This document shows, in pieces, positions 1 through 10,245 of a stretch of 64,000 nucleotides of DNA; position 1 is the stretch's first letter, and the number at the start of each line of letters is the position of its first letter. The notes below the pieces were generated by a model, which was given only the letters and a program-made list of their open reading frames with translations, searched no databases and was not told the DNA's origin. Source of the stretch: an uncultured SAR86 cluster bacterium (lineage in GTDB: Bacteria > Pseudomonadota > Gammaproteobacteria > Magnimaribacterales > D2472); NCBI GenBank assembly GCA_902586925.1, contig CACIJE010000001.1, positions 458,104 to 522,103 on the forward strand, read 5' to 3'. Made by a program: the position numbers and the translations under genes.

Positions 1-454
1 GATTAAATCTTATTGCAACATCAACGATTGTTTTTTCTTTTTTAGCTATTCTTTCAATTCTCAGCATTTCTGATTCTGATTCGATATTGAATGAAAGAAT
101 ATCTTTTTTTATTCCTTGGATAATTTCAGCATTAGTTTTTGCAATACCAGTAAAAATAATTTTTTTTGGATCAGCTCCTGCAGAAATCACTCTTTCTAAT
201 TCACCTCCTGAAACAATATCAAAACCACTACCTTTTTCATTTAATAATCTTAATATAGAAATATTACTCAGAGACTTTACGGAGAAACAAACTATTCCCT
301 CATTTTTTACAAAAGCATTTGAATAGGCATCAAAATTGTCCTCAAGAGTTTTTTTTGAATAAACATAAGATGGCGTACCATACTTTGATGCTATATCTGA
401 AACTGGCACATCTTCACAAAAAAGAACACCATTTTTATAAAAAAAATTACTCAT
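1..454 (-). CDS. lysA: Diaminopimelate decarboxylase (N-terminal part, truncated by window edge)
   Basis: Reverse-strand reading gives MSNFFYKNGVLFCEDVPVSDIASKYGTPSYVYSKKTLEDNF...GSGFDIVSGGELERVISAGADPKKIIFTG, typical LysA fold type III PLP motifs. Not in the ORF track because it runs off the edge. Confidence 0.93.
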   Translation of the reverse strand, partial: MSNFFYKNGVLFCEDVPVSDIASKYGTPSYVYSKKTLEDNFDAYSNAFVKNEGIVCFSVKSLSNISILRLLNEKGSGFDIVSGGELERVISAGADPKKIIFTGIAKTNAEIIQGIKKDILSFNIESESEMLRIERIAKKEKTIVDVAIRFN

Positions 455-470
455 TTATCAAAATATAATT

Positions 471-551
471 CTAGAATATCAAAGGGCCTTTTACCCCACA
501 TCCAAATACAAGGGTCAGCAAAAGTAAACAAAAAACACTTTTTAAATTCAT
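471..551 (-). CDS. lptM: Small lipoprotein LptM/YifL-like, 26 aa (MNLKSVFCLLLLTLVFGCGVKGPLIF)
   Basis: Signal peptide + lipobox FGC followed by GVKGPL, directly upstream of lysA as in other gammaproteobacteria; below ORF-track size cutoff. Confidence 0.8.
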   Translation of the reverse strand: MNLKSVFCLLLLTLVFGCGVKGPLIF

Positions 552-596
552 GACATTATTATGAATTTAAATAGTCAAAATTGATATAAAAGCTTT

Positions 597-1991
597 TTAG
601 TATTTATAACTTTCTTCTTTGAAAGGCCCATCTTTTGGAACATTAATATAATCTGCTTGCTCTTCAGTAAGCTGTGTTACGGTTCCTCCAAAACCTTCCA
701 CCATTAGGCTGGCCACCTCTTCATCAAGTTTTTTTGGAAGAACTTCCACTGTAATCATTTCTGCTTTTTTGTCAGCATCATTTACATTAGCAAAACCTTG
801 TTTATATAAATGAATTTGAGCCAAGACTTGATTGGCAAATGATCCGTCCATAATTCTACTAGGATGCCCTGTTGCATTACCGAGATTAACCAGTCTTCCT
901 TCGGCAAGTAAGATCACATAATTTTTACTTGAAAGATCTGGTGTTCCATCTGGAGCAGTGTCTCTAAATACTCTATGAACTTGAGGTTTTATTTCATCCC
1001 AATAATAGTTTTCTCGCATAAAAGCCGTATCAATTTCGTTATCAAAATGTCCAATATTACAGATTACAGCTGTATTTTTGAGAGTATCTATCATTGCAGA
1101 ATCACAAACGTTTACGTTTCCAGTTGTTGTTACAATAAGATCCGTATCTCCCATAACAGACATATTTATGTCTTTTGGATCTCTAGTAACAACTCCATTC
1201 TTATAGCAAGAAACAACGGAGAAGCCATCCATGCATGCTTGCATTGCACAAATCGGGTCAGATTCAACAACACTAACAATCATTCCTTCTTGCGCCAAAC
1301 TTGCTGCAGAGCCTTTACCCACATCACCGTAACCAATTACAAGACCTTTCTTTCCTGAAAGAAGCATATCTGTGCCTCTCTTTAACGCATCATTAAGACT
1401 ATGTCTGCATCCATATTTGTTATCATTTTTTGCTTTTGTTACTGAATCATTAACATTAATTGCTGGAATCTTAAGCTCACCCTTTTCAAGCATTTCTTTT
1501 AATCTATGAACGCCAGTAGTGGTTTCTTCAGATACACCATGAATAGTTTCTAACATATCTGGAAATTTTGAGTGGACCATTGAAGTAAGGTCGCTTCCAT
1601 CATCAAGAATCATATTTGCATCCCATGGTTTTCCATCTTTACATATGGTTTGCTCAATACACCATTCGTATTCCTCATCAGTTTCACCTTTCCATGCAAA
1701 AACAGGTATCCCTATTGCTGCCATTGCAGCTGCAGCATGATCTTGAGTTGAAAAAATGTTACATGACGACCACCTTAACTCTGCTCCGAGATCTACAAGT
1801 GTTTCCATTAGGACTGCAGTTTGAATTGTCATATGAATGCATCCCATTATTTTTGCCCCAGCTAGAGGTTGTTCATCTCTATATTTATCTCTGAGGGCCA
1901 TTAAGGCTGGCATTTCATTCTCAGCAAGAGATATTTCTCTTCTTCCAAATTCAGCAAGTTTTATATCAGCTACTTTGTAATCATTATCCAT
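597..1991 (-). CDS. ahcY: Adenosylhomocysteinase
   Basis: [31 protein letters not shown]...; NAD-binding [11 protein letters not shown]-term [11 protein letters not shown]. Start set at 1991 (preceded by AAAAGGAAAA RBS), not the ORF-track start inside metK. Confidence 0.96.
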   Translation of the reverse strand: MDNDYKVADIKLAEFGRREISLAENEMPALMALRDKYRDEQPLAGAKIMGCIHMTIQTAVLMETLVDLGAELRWSSCNIFSTQDHAAAAMAAIGIPVFAWKGETDEEYEWCIEQTICKDGKPWDANMILDDGSDLTSMVHSKFPDMLETIHGVSEETTTGVHRLKEMLEKGELKIPAINVNDSVTKAKNDNKYGCRHSLNDALKRGTDMLLSGKKGLVIGYGDVGKGSAASLAQEGMIVSVVESDPICAMQACMDGFSVVSCYKNGVVTRDPKDINMSVMGDTDLIVTTTGNVNVCDSAMIDTLKNTAVICNIGHFDNEIDTAFMRENYYWDEIKPQVHRVFRDTAPDGTPDLSSKNYVILLAEGRLVNLGNATGHPSRIMDGSFANQVLAQIHLYKQGFANVNDADKKAEMITVEVLPKKLDEEVASLMVEGFGGTVTQLTEEQADYINVPKDGPFKEESYKY

Positions 1992-2007
1992 ATTATTTTC
2001 CTTTTTA

Positions 2008-3165
2008 TTATAGTTGTGAGATTTCTGAAGCTTTATCAGTTTTTTCCCAAGAAAGATCAATGTCAGTCCTCCCAAAATGCCCGTATGCAGCAGTTGGAAG
2101 ATATATTGGCCTTTTAAGGTCAAGCATATTTATAAGACTCTTTGGTCTTAAGTCAAAATTTTCTTCTACTAATTTTTCAATATCTTTTTTTGATATTTTT
2201 TCACTATCAAACGTATTTACGTTTATAGAGGTTGGCTTAGCAACACCAATTGCATATGAAACTTGAATTTCACAAAAGTCAGCAAGCCCAGCTGCAACAA
2301 TGTTCTTAGCCACATATCTTGCTGCATATGCTGCAGACCTGTCTACTTTTGAGGGGTCTTTACCAGAAAAGGCACCACCACCATGTCTAGCCATCCCACC
2401 ATATGTATCCACAATTATTTTTCTTCCAGTAAGACCACAGTCACCAACTGGACCACCAATAACAAATTTTCCAGTTGGATTGATATATATCTTTGTTGAA
2501 TCTAGTATCCATTCCATTGGAACAATTGGTTTAATAATGTTTTCCATCACGCCTTCTTTAATTTCATCTTGAGTTATATCTTCATCATGTTGTGTTGATA
2601 AAACAATTGCTGAAAGGCCTTCAATTGTTTTGCCATCATCTGAATAAATAGCGCTTACTTGGCTTTTTGCATCAGGTCTCAGCCATGAAAGCTCATTATT
2701 TTTCATAACTTCTGCCTGCTTTCTTACTAATCTGTGTGATAGATCGATTGGAAGGGGCATCAATGATTCCGTTTCAGTACATGCATATCCAAACATTAAG
2801 CCCTGGTCGCCTGCACCCTGTTCTAAGTTTTCACCTTCGCCCTCAGTGACACCTTGAGAGATATCAGGCGATTGCTCAAAAACAAGGTTTGTAAATTCAC
2901 AAGTATCTCCATTGAACCCATAATCATCAGTGTTATAGCCAATATCATTGATTGTTTTTCTAACTACTGGTTCTAAATCAGGACTTCCTGAAGATGTAAT
3001 TTCACCTGCAATAAAAACCATATTATTTTTAATCATTGTTTCACACGCAACCCTGCTATTTGGATCTTCACTTAAATATGCGTCTAGCACAGCATCTGAA
3101 ATTTGATCACAAACTTTATCTGGATGGCCTGCCGACACAGATTCTGATGTAAATATATAACTCAT
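2008..3165 (-). CDS. metK: S-adenosylmethionine synthase
   Basis: [56 protein letters not shown] motifs. Confidence 0.98.
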   Translation of the reverse strand: MSYIFTSESVSAGHPDKVCDQISDAVLDAYLSEDPNSRVACETMIKNNMVFIAGEITSSGSPDLEPVVRKTINDIGYNTDDYGFNGDTCEFTNLVFEQSPDISQGVTEGEGENLEQGAGDQGLMFGYACTETESLMPLPIDLSHRLVRKQAEVMKNNELSWLRPDAKSQVSAIYSDDGKTIEGLSAIVLSTQHDEDITQDEIKEGVMENIIKPIVPMEWILDSTKIYINPTGKFVIGGPVGDCGLTGRKIIVDTYGGMARHGGGAFSGKDPSKVDRSAAYAARYVAKNIVAAGLADFCEIQVSYAIGVAKPTSINVNTFDSEKISKKDIEKLVEENFDLRPKSLINMLDLKRPIYLPTAAYGHFGRTDIDLSWEKTDKASEISQL

Positions 3166-3227
3166 TTTCTTCTCTCCCTGAAATTTAACTGTGAAGAATT
3201 TTTTTGCAGATGTATTCTAAAAAAAAG

Positions 3228-3241
3228 ATTGTGATCACAAT
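3228..3241. promoter_or_regulatory. Perfect 14-bp palindrome ATTGTGATCACAAT in the divergent metK/tkt intergenic region (putative operator)
   Basis: Direct reading: ATTGTGA|TCACAAT. Overlaps a possible -35 (TTGTGA) for metK on the minus strand; TAGAAT lies 15 bp downstream. Confidence 0.5.
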
Positions 3242-3261
3242 TTGTATATTTTAATACAAAT
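3240..3261. promoter_or_regulatory. Second inverted repeat ATTTGTAT-N6-ATACAAAT adjoining the palindrome
   Basis: Direct reading; 8-bp perfect arms, 6-bp spacer. Confidence 0.35.
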
Positions 3262-3344
3262 AAGAAAAATATGAAAAAATCGAATATTTCCTATGCTTTT
3301 TATTTTAAAAATATTATTATCCATAATTAATTGGGGAAATACTC

Positions 3345-5333
3345 TTGCAGCAAAAAGATCCTATAAACGCCTTAAGATTTCTTTCTATTGATGCAGTTCA
3401 AAAGGCTAATTCAGGGCATCCAGGAATGCCAATGGGCATGGCAGAGATAGCCACTGTTTTATGGAGTAATCATTTAAAACATAATCCATTAAATCCATAT
3501 TGGTTCAATAGAGATAGATTTGTACTATCCAATGGACATGGGTCTATGCTTTTGTATAGCTTACTTCACTTGACTGGATACAATCTTTCAATAGATGATC
3601 TTAAAGATTTTAGAAAACTCAAATCAAAAACTCCTGGACATCCGGAATATGATTTAGATATTGGTGTTGAGACTACCACAGGACCCTTGGGTCAAGGCAT
3701 TGCTAATGCTGTTGGTATGGCAGTATCAGAAAAGATATTAGCTGCTGAATTTAACGAAGAAGATATTAAACCTATTGATCACTATACCTATGCCTTTCTT
3801 GGTGATGGCTGTCTAATGGAAGGAATATCACACGAGGCCTGTTCATTTGCAGGAACTCATAATTTAGGAAAATTGATTTGCTTTTACGACCAAAATGGAA
3901 TTTCAATTGATGGTGAAATCAAAAATTGGTTTACAGATGATTCTGTACAAAGATTTGATAGTTATGGCTGGCAAACAATATGTGTAGATGGCCACAATTC
4001 AGATGAAATTAATAAAGCTATTTCAAAAGCAAAAAATGAAGTTAGCAAGCCCTCAATGATTTTTTGTAAAACAACTATTGGTTTTGGATCTCCAAATAAA
4101 TCTGGTACTGCTGATGTTCATGGAGCACCATTGGGTGAGGAAGAGGTAATTAAGACAAGAGAAGCCTTAAATTGGCATTATGGTGAATTCGAGATACCTC
4201 AAGAAATTTATGATTTTTGGAACTCTACTGAAAAAGGTACCGCACTTAATTCTGAATGGAATGAATTATTAAAAAGTTATGAAGAGAAATATTCTCAAAA
4301 ATCTAAAGAGTTGCAAAGGCGAATTGATGGAGATTTGCCAGAAGGATTTGAAAGTAATTTTAAAGATTTTCTATCAGAGTGTGATTCTCAAAATTCGCCA
4401 ATGGCTACAAGAAAAGCTTCGAAAGCCTGTCTTGATTTTTTTGTTAAGCAAGTACCAGAGTTAATAGGTGGTTCTGCTGATTTAACTCCATCAAATAATA
4501 CATTTTCTGCATCTAGTTCAACATTTTCAAATGAAAATCCATCAGGGAATCATATAAATTACGGTGTTAGAGAATTTGGAATGTCTGCAATTATGAATGG
4601 TATGGTTCTTCATGGTGGCATAAAACCATATGGCGCAACATTTTTAGTTTTTACAGACTATGCAAGGAATGCGGTTAGACTGTCAGCATTAATGGGGCTT
4701 CCTAATATATTTGTTTATACGCATGACTCTGTAGCTTTGGGAGAGGATGGACCCACTCATCAACCTATAGAGCATATCGTTACTTTAAGATCTACCCCTA
4801 ATTTAAATAATTGGAGACCTGCTGATCTTGTTGAGACAGCAGTTGCATGGAAAAATGCTGTTTGTTCCAAAATAACACCGACATGTCTTATTTTTAGCAG
4901 GCAGGGAACCTCAGCAATAAGACGAACACCAGAACAACTCTCTGCAATTGAAATGGGCGGATACCTTCTTAAAGAAAAAAAAGATAATGACATAACTATA
5001 GTTGCTTCTGGTAGTGAGGTCCAATTAGCCCTAGATGCAGCAAAAGAATTAGAGAATAAATCAATTAATGCAAACGTGGTTTCAATGCCTTCTTTGGATA
5101 TTTTTCTTCAACAAAGCAGTGAATTTCAAAAAATGGTTATTGATCCTCATAAACCAGTGCTGGTTGTAGAGTGTGCGCATCCAAACTCTTGGTATAAGAT
5201 CTTGAATAGAAGTGACAAAGTTATAGGAATAGAAACATTTGGAGAGTCTGCGCCTGGTGGTGAATTGCTTGAACACTTTGGATTTAATAAAGAAAAAGTA
5301 ATTCAGGCAGCAAAGTCATTAATAGATGATTAA
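3345..5333 (+). CDS. tktA: Transketolase
   Basis: Full-length transketolase: LRFLSIDAVQKANSGHPGMPMGMA, LGDGCLMEG, HDSVALGEDGPTHQPIEH. TTG start. Confidence 0.97.
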   Translation: MQQKDPINALRFLSIDAVQKANSGHPGMPMGMAEIATVLWSNHLKHNPLNPYWFNRDRFVLSNGHGSMLLYSLLHLTGYNLSIDDLKDFRKLKSKTPGHPEYDLDIGVETTTGPLGQGIANAVGMAVSEKILAAEFNEEDIKPIDHYTYAFLGDGCLMEGISHEACSFAGTHNLGKLICFYDQNGISIDGEIKNWFTDDSVQRFDSYGWQTICVDGHNSDEINKAISKAKNEVSKPSMIFCKTTIGFGSPNKSGTADVHGAPLGEEEVIKTREALNWHYGEFEIPQEIYDFWNSTEKGTALNSEWNELLKSYEEKYSQKSKELQRRIDGDLPEGFESNFKDFLSECDSQNSPMATRKASKACLDFFVKQVPELIGGSADLTPSNNTFSASSSTFSNENPSGNHINYGVREFGMSAIMNGMVLHGGIKPYGATFLVFTDYARNAVRLSALMGLPNIFVYTHDSVALGEDGPTHQPIEHIVTLRSTPNLNNWRPADLVETAVAWKNAVCSKITPTCLIFSRQGTSAIRRTPEQLSAIEMGGYLLKEKKDNDITIVASGSEVQLALDAAKELENKSINANVVSMPSLDIFLQQSSEFQKMVIDPHKPVLVVECAHPNSWYKILNRSDKVIGIETFGESAPGGELLEHFGFNKEKVIQAAKSLIDD

Positions 5334-6480
5334 TCTTTCTTCAATAGACATATCAAAAAAAAATCTTGTAATAAGAGTTGATATGAATGTTCCAATAAGA
5401 GATGGAAATGTTCAAGATTCCACAAGAATACGATCATGCATCCCTACTATTGAATATGCATTGACAAATAATGCTAGAATTTTATTAATAAGTCACCTTG
5501 GTAGACCAACTGAAGAAAAGTTTGAGGAGAAGTTTTCTTTAAAGCCAGTAGCAGATTATCTTAGCAAAATAATTAATAAACCTTGTAAGTTAATAGGTCA
5601 CCTAGAGTCAGAAGAAATATTTGATGGGAAAACAGATATTCAGTTATTAGAAAATATAAGATTTTTTAAAGGCGAAAAAGAAAATTGCCAAGATCTGGGA
5701 AAAAAGTTAGCTGGTTTGGGAGATATATATGTCTTTGATGCTTTTGGAACTGCCCATAGAGAGCAGGCCTCAACTCATTCAGCAATTAAGAGTGCAACTA
5801 AAGCATGTGCAGGCCTTCTTTTAGAGAGAGAAACTGAATTCTTGTCAAAGGCATTAAATAATTATGATCATCCATACATAGCAGTAATTGGAGGAGCCAA
5901 AATTTCTACTAAACTTGAATTAATTAAGCATATTAATTCAGTTGCTGATCAAATAATTGTTGGTGGTGGAATAGCCAACACATTTCTTAAAGCCTCAGGT
6001 CTAAAAATTGGGAAATCTCTTGTTGAAGATTCAATGTTAGATATTGCAAAAGATTTACTTGTTCAAGGAAAAATAGTTTTACCAAATGTAATTATTACCT
6101 CTAAGACATTTGAGGGAGAGGGTATAAGAGAAACATCTGTTAAAGATGTCAAAGATGATGAGATGATTTTAGATTTACATTTAAGTGATGAAATATTAAC
6201 TTCGTTAAATCAAGCCAAAACCATTTTATGGAATGGTCCAATGGGCGTATTTGAAAATAAATTATTTTCAAAAGGTACCAAAGATCTTTCAATAGCAATA
6301 GCAAATTCTTCAGCATTTTCTATTGCTGGAGGTGGCGAAACATTGTCCGCAATAAATAAGTATATTAAATCAGATGATGTATCATATTGTTCTACAGGTG
6401 GAGGAGCCTTTTTAGAATTTATGGAGGGCAAAAATTTGTCATCAATTGATGTTTTAAATTCAAAAGAAATAGGGAGTTAA
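5326..6480 (+). CDS. pgk: Phosphoglycerate kinase
   Basis: KNLVIRVDMNVPIRDGNVQDSTRIRSCIPTI; LLISHLGRPTEE; STGGGAFLEFMEGK. Overlaps tkt by 8 nt. Confidence 0.97.
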   Translation: MINLSSIDISKKNLVIRVDMNVPIRDGNVQDSTRIRSCIPTIEYALTNNARILLISHLGRPTEEKFEEKFSLKPVADYLSKIINKPCKLIGHLESEEIFDGKTDIQLLENIRFFKGEKENCQDLGKKLAGLGDIYVFDAFGTAHREQASTHSAIKSATKACAGLLLERETEFLSKALNNYDHPYIAVIGGAKISTKLELIKHINSVADQIIVGGGIANTFLKASGLKIGKSLVEDSMLDIAKDLLVQGKIVLPNVIITSKTFEGEGIRETSVKDVKDDEMILDLHLSDEILTSLNQAKTILWNGPMGVFENKLFSKGTKDLSIAIANSSAFSIAGGGETLSAINKYIKSDDVSYCSTGGGAFLEFMEGKNLSSIDVLNSKEIGS

Positions 6481-6486
6481 ATAATA

Positions 6487-7503
6487 ATGATATTTAATAA
6501 TATTGAAGAAATTGCAACTTTTATAGTTAAAGATGGAAAAGGCATCCTTGCAGCTGATGAAAGCAATCCAACTTGTGGTAAAAGATTTGATTCTATTGGT
6601 GTTGAATCTACAGAAGAGAATAGAAGAGACTATAGAGAGATGCTTTTTAGATCAAAAGGAATGAAAGGAAACATTGGAGGAGTAATTCTTTTCGATGAGA
6701 CTTTAAGGCAGTCATCTAAAGACGGATCTTTGCTTAGAGATTTAATTTTGAATCAAGGCGCCCTTCCAGGAATTAAAGTTGACAAAGGATTGCAGCCAAT
6801 TGATGATTGCCCAGGCGAGACAGTAACAATAGGATTAGATGGTCTTGATGAAAGACTAAAAGAATATTCTTCAATGGGTGCGAAATTTACAAAATGGAGA
6901 GCTGTAATTAATATTGGTAATGGAATCCCAACAGATAAATGTATTGACGCAAACATGCAGGCTTTAGGTGAATATGCAAAGTGTGCTCAAGACAATGGGA
7001 TGGTTCCAATAGTAGAACCCGAAGTTTTAATGGATGGAGAACATTCTATTGAGGATTGTTTTTCTGCAACAGATCGCTCGCTAAAGTCATTATTTGCTCA
7101 CTTAGAGAAATATAGCGTTAATATTAAAGGAACCCTCTTAAAACCTAATATGGTTACCTCGGGTAAAGAATCTACTGAACAAGCAGGAATTGAAGAAGTT
7201 GCAAAGAAAACATTAGATTGTTTAGTTAAGAATGTTCCACAAGATCTTCCAGGGATAACTTTTCTTTCTGGTGGGCAGTCAGATATCTTAGCAACAGCTC
7301 ATCTTGATGCTATGAATAAAATAGGAGGCTTTTCATGGAAGTTAAGTTTTTCTTATGGCAGAGCTCTTCAAGCAGCAGCTTTAAAAGCTTGGGGAGGAAA
7401 ACAGGAAAATGTATTTATCTCACAAGATGAATTATCTCATAGGGCAGAAATGAATAAGCTTGCATCACTTGGTCAATGGAATGAGAAGCTTGAAGATGTA
7501 TAA
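6487..7503 (+). CDS. Class I fructose-bisphosphate aldolase
   Basis: GKGILAADESNPTCGKRF; Schiff-base region GTLLKPNMVTSG; FLSGGQSDILATAHLDAMN - class I (eukaryote-like) family. Confidence 0.93.
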   Translation: MIFNNIEEIATFIVKDGKGILAADESNPTCGKRFDSIGVESTEENRRDYREMLFRSKGMKGNIGGVILFDETLRQSSKDGSLLRDLILNQGALPGIKVDKGLQPIDDCPGETVTIGLDGLDERLKEYSSMGAKFTKWRAVINIGNGIPTDKCIDANMQALGEYAKCAQDNGMVPIVEPEVLMDGEHSIEDCFSATDRSLKSLFAHLEKYSVNIKGTLLKPNMVTSGKESTEQAGIEEVAKKTLDCLVKNVPQDLPGITFLSGGQSDILATAHLDAMNKIGGFSWKLSFSYGRALQAAALKAWGGKQENVFISQDELSHRAEMNKLASLGQWNEKLEDV

Positions 7504-7506
7504 AAT

Positions 7507-7944
7507 TTGTTAGCTACCGTTCAAATAGTTTCGTGTGCTGAAATTTTTATAAATGGTCAAACCCTATCATCTATAGGAAGTGGTTGTTTAGCTTTTGTTT
7601 GTATTGAAGAAAATGACTCTTTAAAACAAGTTAAAGAAATGGCTGAAAAAATAATTAATTTTAGAATGTTTGATGGACCAAAAGGTATAACATCAAGTTC
7701 TTTAAAAGAGTCTGACAAAGAAATTTTAATTGTGAGCCAATTTACTCTAGCTGCGGTTACCAACAAAGGTACAAAGCCAAGTTTTCATAAGGCTGCCAAG
7801 CCAGACAATGCAAAATTACTGTATGATAAATTTGTAACTGAATTTAGGTCTTCATTTCCTAGAGTTAAAGAGGGAAAGTTTGGAGCCCTAATGGAAATTA
7901 AACTTGTAAATAAAGGACCGTTAACTTTTAACTTTAAAACTTAA
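7507..7944 (+). CDS. dtd: D-aminoacyl-tRNA deacylase
   Basis: SQFTLAAVTNKGTKPSFHKAAKP and C-terminal NKGPLT (Gly-cisPro motif region). TTG start. Confidence 0.92.
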   Translation: MLATVQIVSCAEIFINGQTLSSIGSGCLAFVCIEENDSLKQVKEMAEKIINFRMFDGPKGITSSSLKESDKEILIVSQFTLAAVTNKGTKPSFHKAAKPDNAKLLYDKFVTEFRSSFPRVKEGKFGALMEIKLVNKGPLTFNFKT

Positions 7945-7951
7945 ATATTTT

Positions 7952-8533
7952 ATGAACAACGTATCAATTTTTTGTGGTGCTCATGAGGGCAAAAATCCAG
8001 AATATGCTAAAGCTGCAAAGCTTGTTGCAGAACTTATCGCTAAAAAAGGTATTAATGTAGTTTTTGGAGGTGGCAATGTTGGCCTTATGAAAATCATTTC
8101 TGATACTGCTTTAGATAACGGAGTTGAGGTTTTGGGCATATCTCTTAAATCGTTACATGCGTTAGAACTAGCTAATCCACGATTGAATCAGATAGTTGTA
8201 TCAGAAACATTGCTCGATAGAAAAGACGAATTTATGTCTAGATCTGATGCATTTATTGTTCTTCCAGGTGGGGTTGGATCATTAGATGAGTTGGCAGAAA
8301 TTATGGCAAGTAACCAATTAGGTATAATAAATAAACCTGTTGGCATCTTAAATACTGAAGGATATTATGATGATCTTCTAAAGTGGTTTAGTAAAGCAGT
8401 TGATGAAGGATTTATTTCATCTGAAAATCTGAAAGAATTATTAGTCTCTGATTCTCCAGAAAAGTTAGTAGAGATGATAACAAGCCATCAAAGGCCTTCA
8501 GATGAGAATTGGACTGAGCGGCTGGGCTTATAG
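7952..8533 (+). CDS. LOG family / TIGR00730 Rossmann-fold protein (putative cytokinin riboside 5'-monophosphate phosphoribohydrolase)
   Basis: FGGGNVGLM, DEFMSRSDAFIVLPGGVGSLDEL motif. Confidence 0.9.
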   Translation: MNNVSIFCGAHEGKNPEYAKAAKLVAELIAKKGINVVFGGGNVGLMKIISDTALDNGVEVLGISLKSLHALELANPRLNQIVVSETLLDRKDEFMSRSDAFIVLPGGVGSLDELAEIMASNQLGIINKPVGILNTEGYYDDLLKWFSKAVDEGFISSENLKELLVSDSPEKLVEMITSHQRPSDENWTERLGL

Positions 8534-9127
8534 TTGATTTCTTTTGAAGAAATTAGAGTAATAACTGTAGTTTATTTAGCAGTTTTTTTGCCGTTAATAA
8601 TATATTTTAAAAATAAAGATAAATTACCAAATTGGATTCCCACCTTTTATATTGTTGGTGTAGTAGTTTGCTCATTAGGTTGGGAGCTGTGGTTTTCCTA
8701 TGGCTGGATAAACGGAGATGGAGTAGATTTAAGAAGATCTGAATCTCTAAATACTTGGCTGCCAAAGGATATAAATTGGCTAATGAACTCAATGGGTGAT
8801 GCAGGGACTGTGCTATTGGGAGGCACTTGGCTAATGTGGGTAACTCATAAGAAAGATCAGATAGTTTTTAAAGAATGGAAGTGGAGTGGATTTTGTGTAT
8901 TGTTAACATGGTGCGTGACTCAAAATATACTAGTTGAGTTGTTTCTTTATCAGGATCAATTAGCAGAGGATAAGCTTTTGTCCTGGGCTCCTCTATCACC
9001 ATTTGGACCCTACTTTAATCCTATTCTTTTTGAATATAATGATCGAACAATCATGCTTCAATCCCAAATGCCTTGGTTAATATTGCCTTGGTTTTTTTAT
9101 AGAACTTTAATAAATTTGAATAATTGA
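8534..9127 (+). CDS. Hypothetical multi-spanning membrane protein
   Basis: 197-aa ORF with several hydrophobic Trp-rich segments, starts immediately after the LOG gene stop; no family recognised. Confidence 0.7.
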   Translation: MISFEEIRVITVVYLAVFLPLIIYFKNKDKLPNWIPTFYIVGVVVCSLGWELWFSYGWINGDGVDLRRSESLNTWLPKDINWLMNSMGDAGTVLLGGTWLMWVTHKKDQIVFKEWKWSGFCVLLTWCVTQNILVELFLYQDQLAEDKLLSWAPLSPFGPYFNPILFEYNDRTIMLQSQMPWLILPWFFYRTLINLNN

Positions 9128-9829
9128 TTATTTGTTTTTTGCAAAAAATATACCAATTTCAAATAATATCCACATGGGGATTGCTAAAAACAATTGTGAG
9201 AAAATATCTGGAGGGGTTAGCAACATTCCAATGATTAAGAATAGAATTATTAGGTAAGGCCTCGCCTTAATTAAAGAAGCTTTTGAAGTTATGCCATTAT
9301 TTATTAATAAAATAGTTGCTATTGGAATCTCAAAAGCTATGCCAAAAGCAAAAACAAGTTTAAAAATAAAGCTTAGATACTGACTTATATCTGTCATGAC
9401 TTGAATAGAATCAGGCGCCATACTAATAAAGAATTTAAAAATAATCGGACAAACAACAAAAAAAGCAAAACCAATTCCACTAAAAAATAAAACAATAGTT
9501 GAAAGCATTAATGGAGCAGTAAATTTTTTTTCGTCATTATAGAGTCCTGGAGATATGAACATCCATGTTTGATAAAAAAGCCATGGCATTGAGAACAATA
9601 TAGCTACATAAACGACTAACTTTATTGGTGCCATGAATGGTGAGGCAACTTCAGTTGCAATCATGGAACTTCCATCAGGAAGTAAGTTGATTAAAGGAGC
9701 TGAAACAAAGGAGTATATTTCTCCAGCAAAAGGAATACCCCCGATTACTAAAATACCAAATAAGATAATCACTTTTATTAATCGGGATCTTAGCTCTAGC
9801 AAATGATCTGAGAAAGACTCTTTAATCAT
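9128..9829 (-). CDS. tatC: Sec-independent protein translocase TatC
   Basis: SDHLLELRSRLIKVI; SPGLYNDEKKF; FGIAFEIPI; PPDIFSQ. Confidence 0.97.
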   Translation of the reverse strand: MIKESFSDHLLELRSRLIKVIILFGILVIGGIPFAGEIYSFVSAPLINLLPDGSSMIATEVASPFMAPIKLVVYVAILFSMPWLFYQTWMFISPGLYNDEKKFTAPLMLSTIVLFFSGIGFAFFVVCPIIFKFFISMAPDSIQVMTDISQYLSFIFKLVFAFGIAFEIPIATILLINNGITSKASLIKARPYLIILFLIIGMLLTPPDIFSQLFLAIPMWILFEIGIFFAKNK

Positions 9830-10067
9830 CTTTTGAGTTATTATTATTTTCTAGCTCTTCCATTCTTAGCTCATTGAACACATCTTTTTTAAGTTCATTA
9901 GCTCCGATGTCTTCTTCAAATTCTTTTTGGAAAATACCAAGTTTTCTCTCTATTCGTTTATAAAGCTTAATCAGAGTTTTAATGAGGTCAGGTAATCTTT
10001 TAGGACCAATAACTATTAATCCTAGAATTAAAATAATTAAAATTTCTAGAAAGCCAATTTGAAACAA
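9822..10067 (-). CDS. tatB: Sec-independent protein translocase TatB
   Basis: MFQIGFLEILIILILGLIVIGPKRLPDLIKT; between tatA and tatC. Confidence 0.93.
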   Translation of the reverse strand: MFQIGFLEILIILILGLIVIGPKRLPDLIKTLIKLYKRIERKLGIFQKEFEEDIGANELKKDVFNELRMEELENNNNSKDD

Positions 10068-10069
10068 CT

Positions 10070-10237
10070 TCAGTCTTCTTTTTCGTTTGAGTCTTCTTCT
10101 TTTAATGCTTTTTTAAAGCCTTTGATGCTGGAACCTAAATCAGATCCAAGTGATTTTAGCTTTCCACTACCAAATATAAGAAACACAACGACTAAAATAA
10201 TTAATAACTGCCATAAACTTATTCCACCAAAACCCAT
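10070..10237 (-). CDS. tatA: Sec-independent protein translocase TatA, 55 aa
   Basis: [55 protein letters not shown]; below ORF-track cutoff. Confidence 0.95.
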   Translation of the reverse strand: MGFGGISLWQLLIILVVVFLIFGSGKLKSLGSDLGSSIKGFKKALKEEDSNEKED

Positions 10238-10245
10238 ACATACTC

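Noticed and set aside
975-1894. Plus-strand ORFs of 127 and 92 aa inside ahcY
   Set aside because: Antisense shadow ORFs of a conserved gene, no recognizable domain.
1992-2123. N-terminal extension of the ahcY ORF (508-aa version) overlapping metK
   Set aside because: In-frame read-through upstream of the true ATG at 1991, which has a good RBS; extension is antisense-free but lies inside metK coding sequence and is not AhcY-like.
3166-3227. Possible SAM/SAH riboswitch in metK leader
   Set aside because: Leader is short, AT-rich and lacks recognizable SAM-I/II/V or SAH aptamer elements; only an RBS and palindrome are visible.
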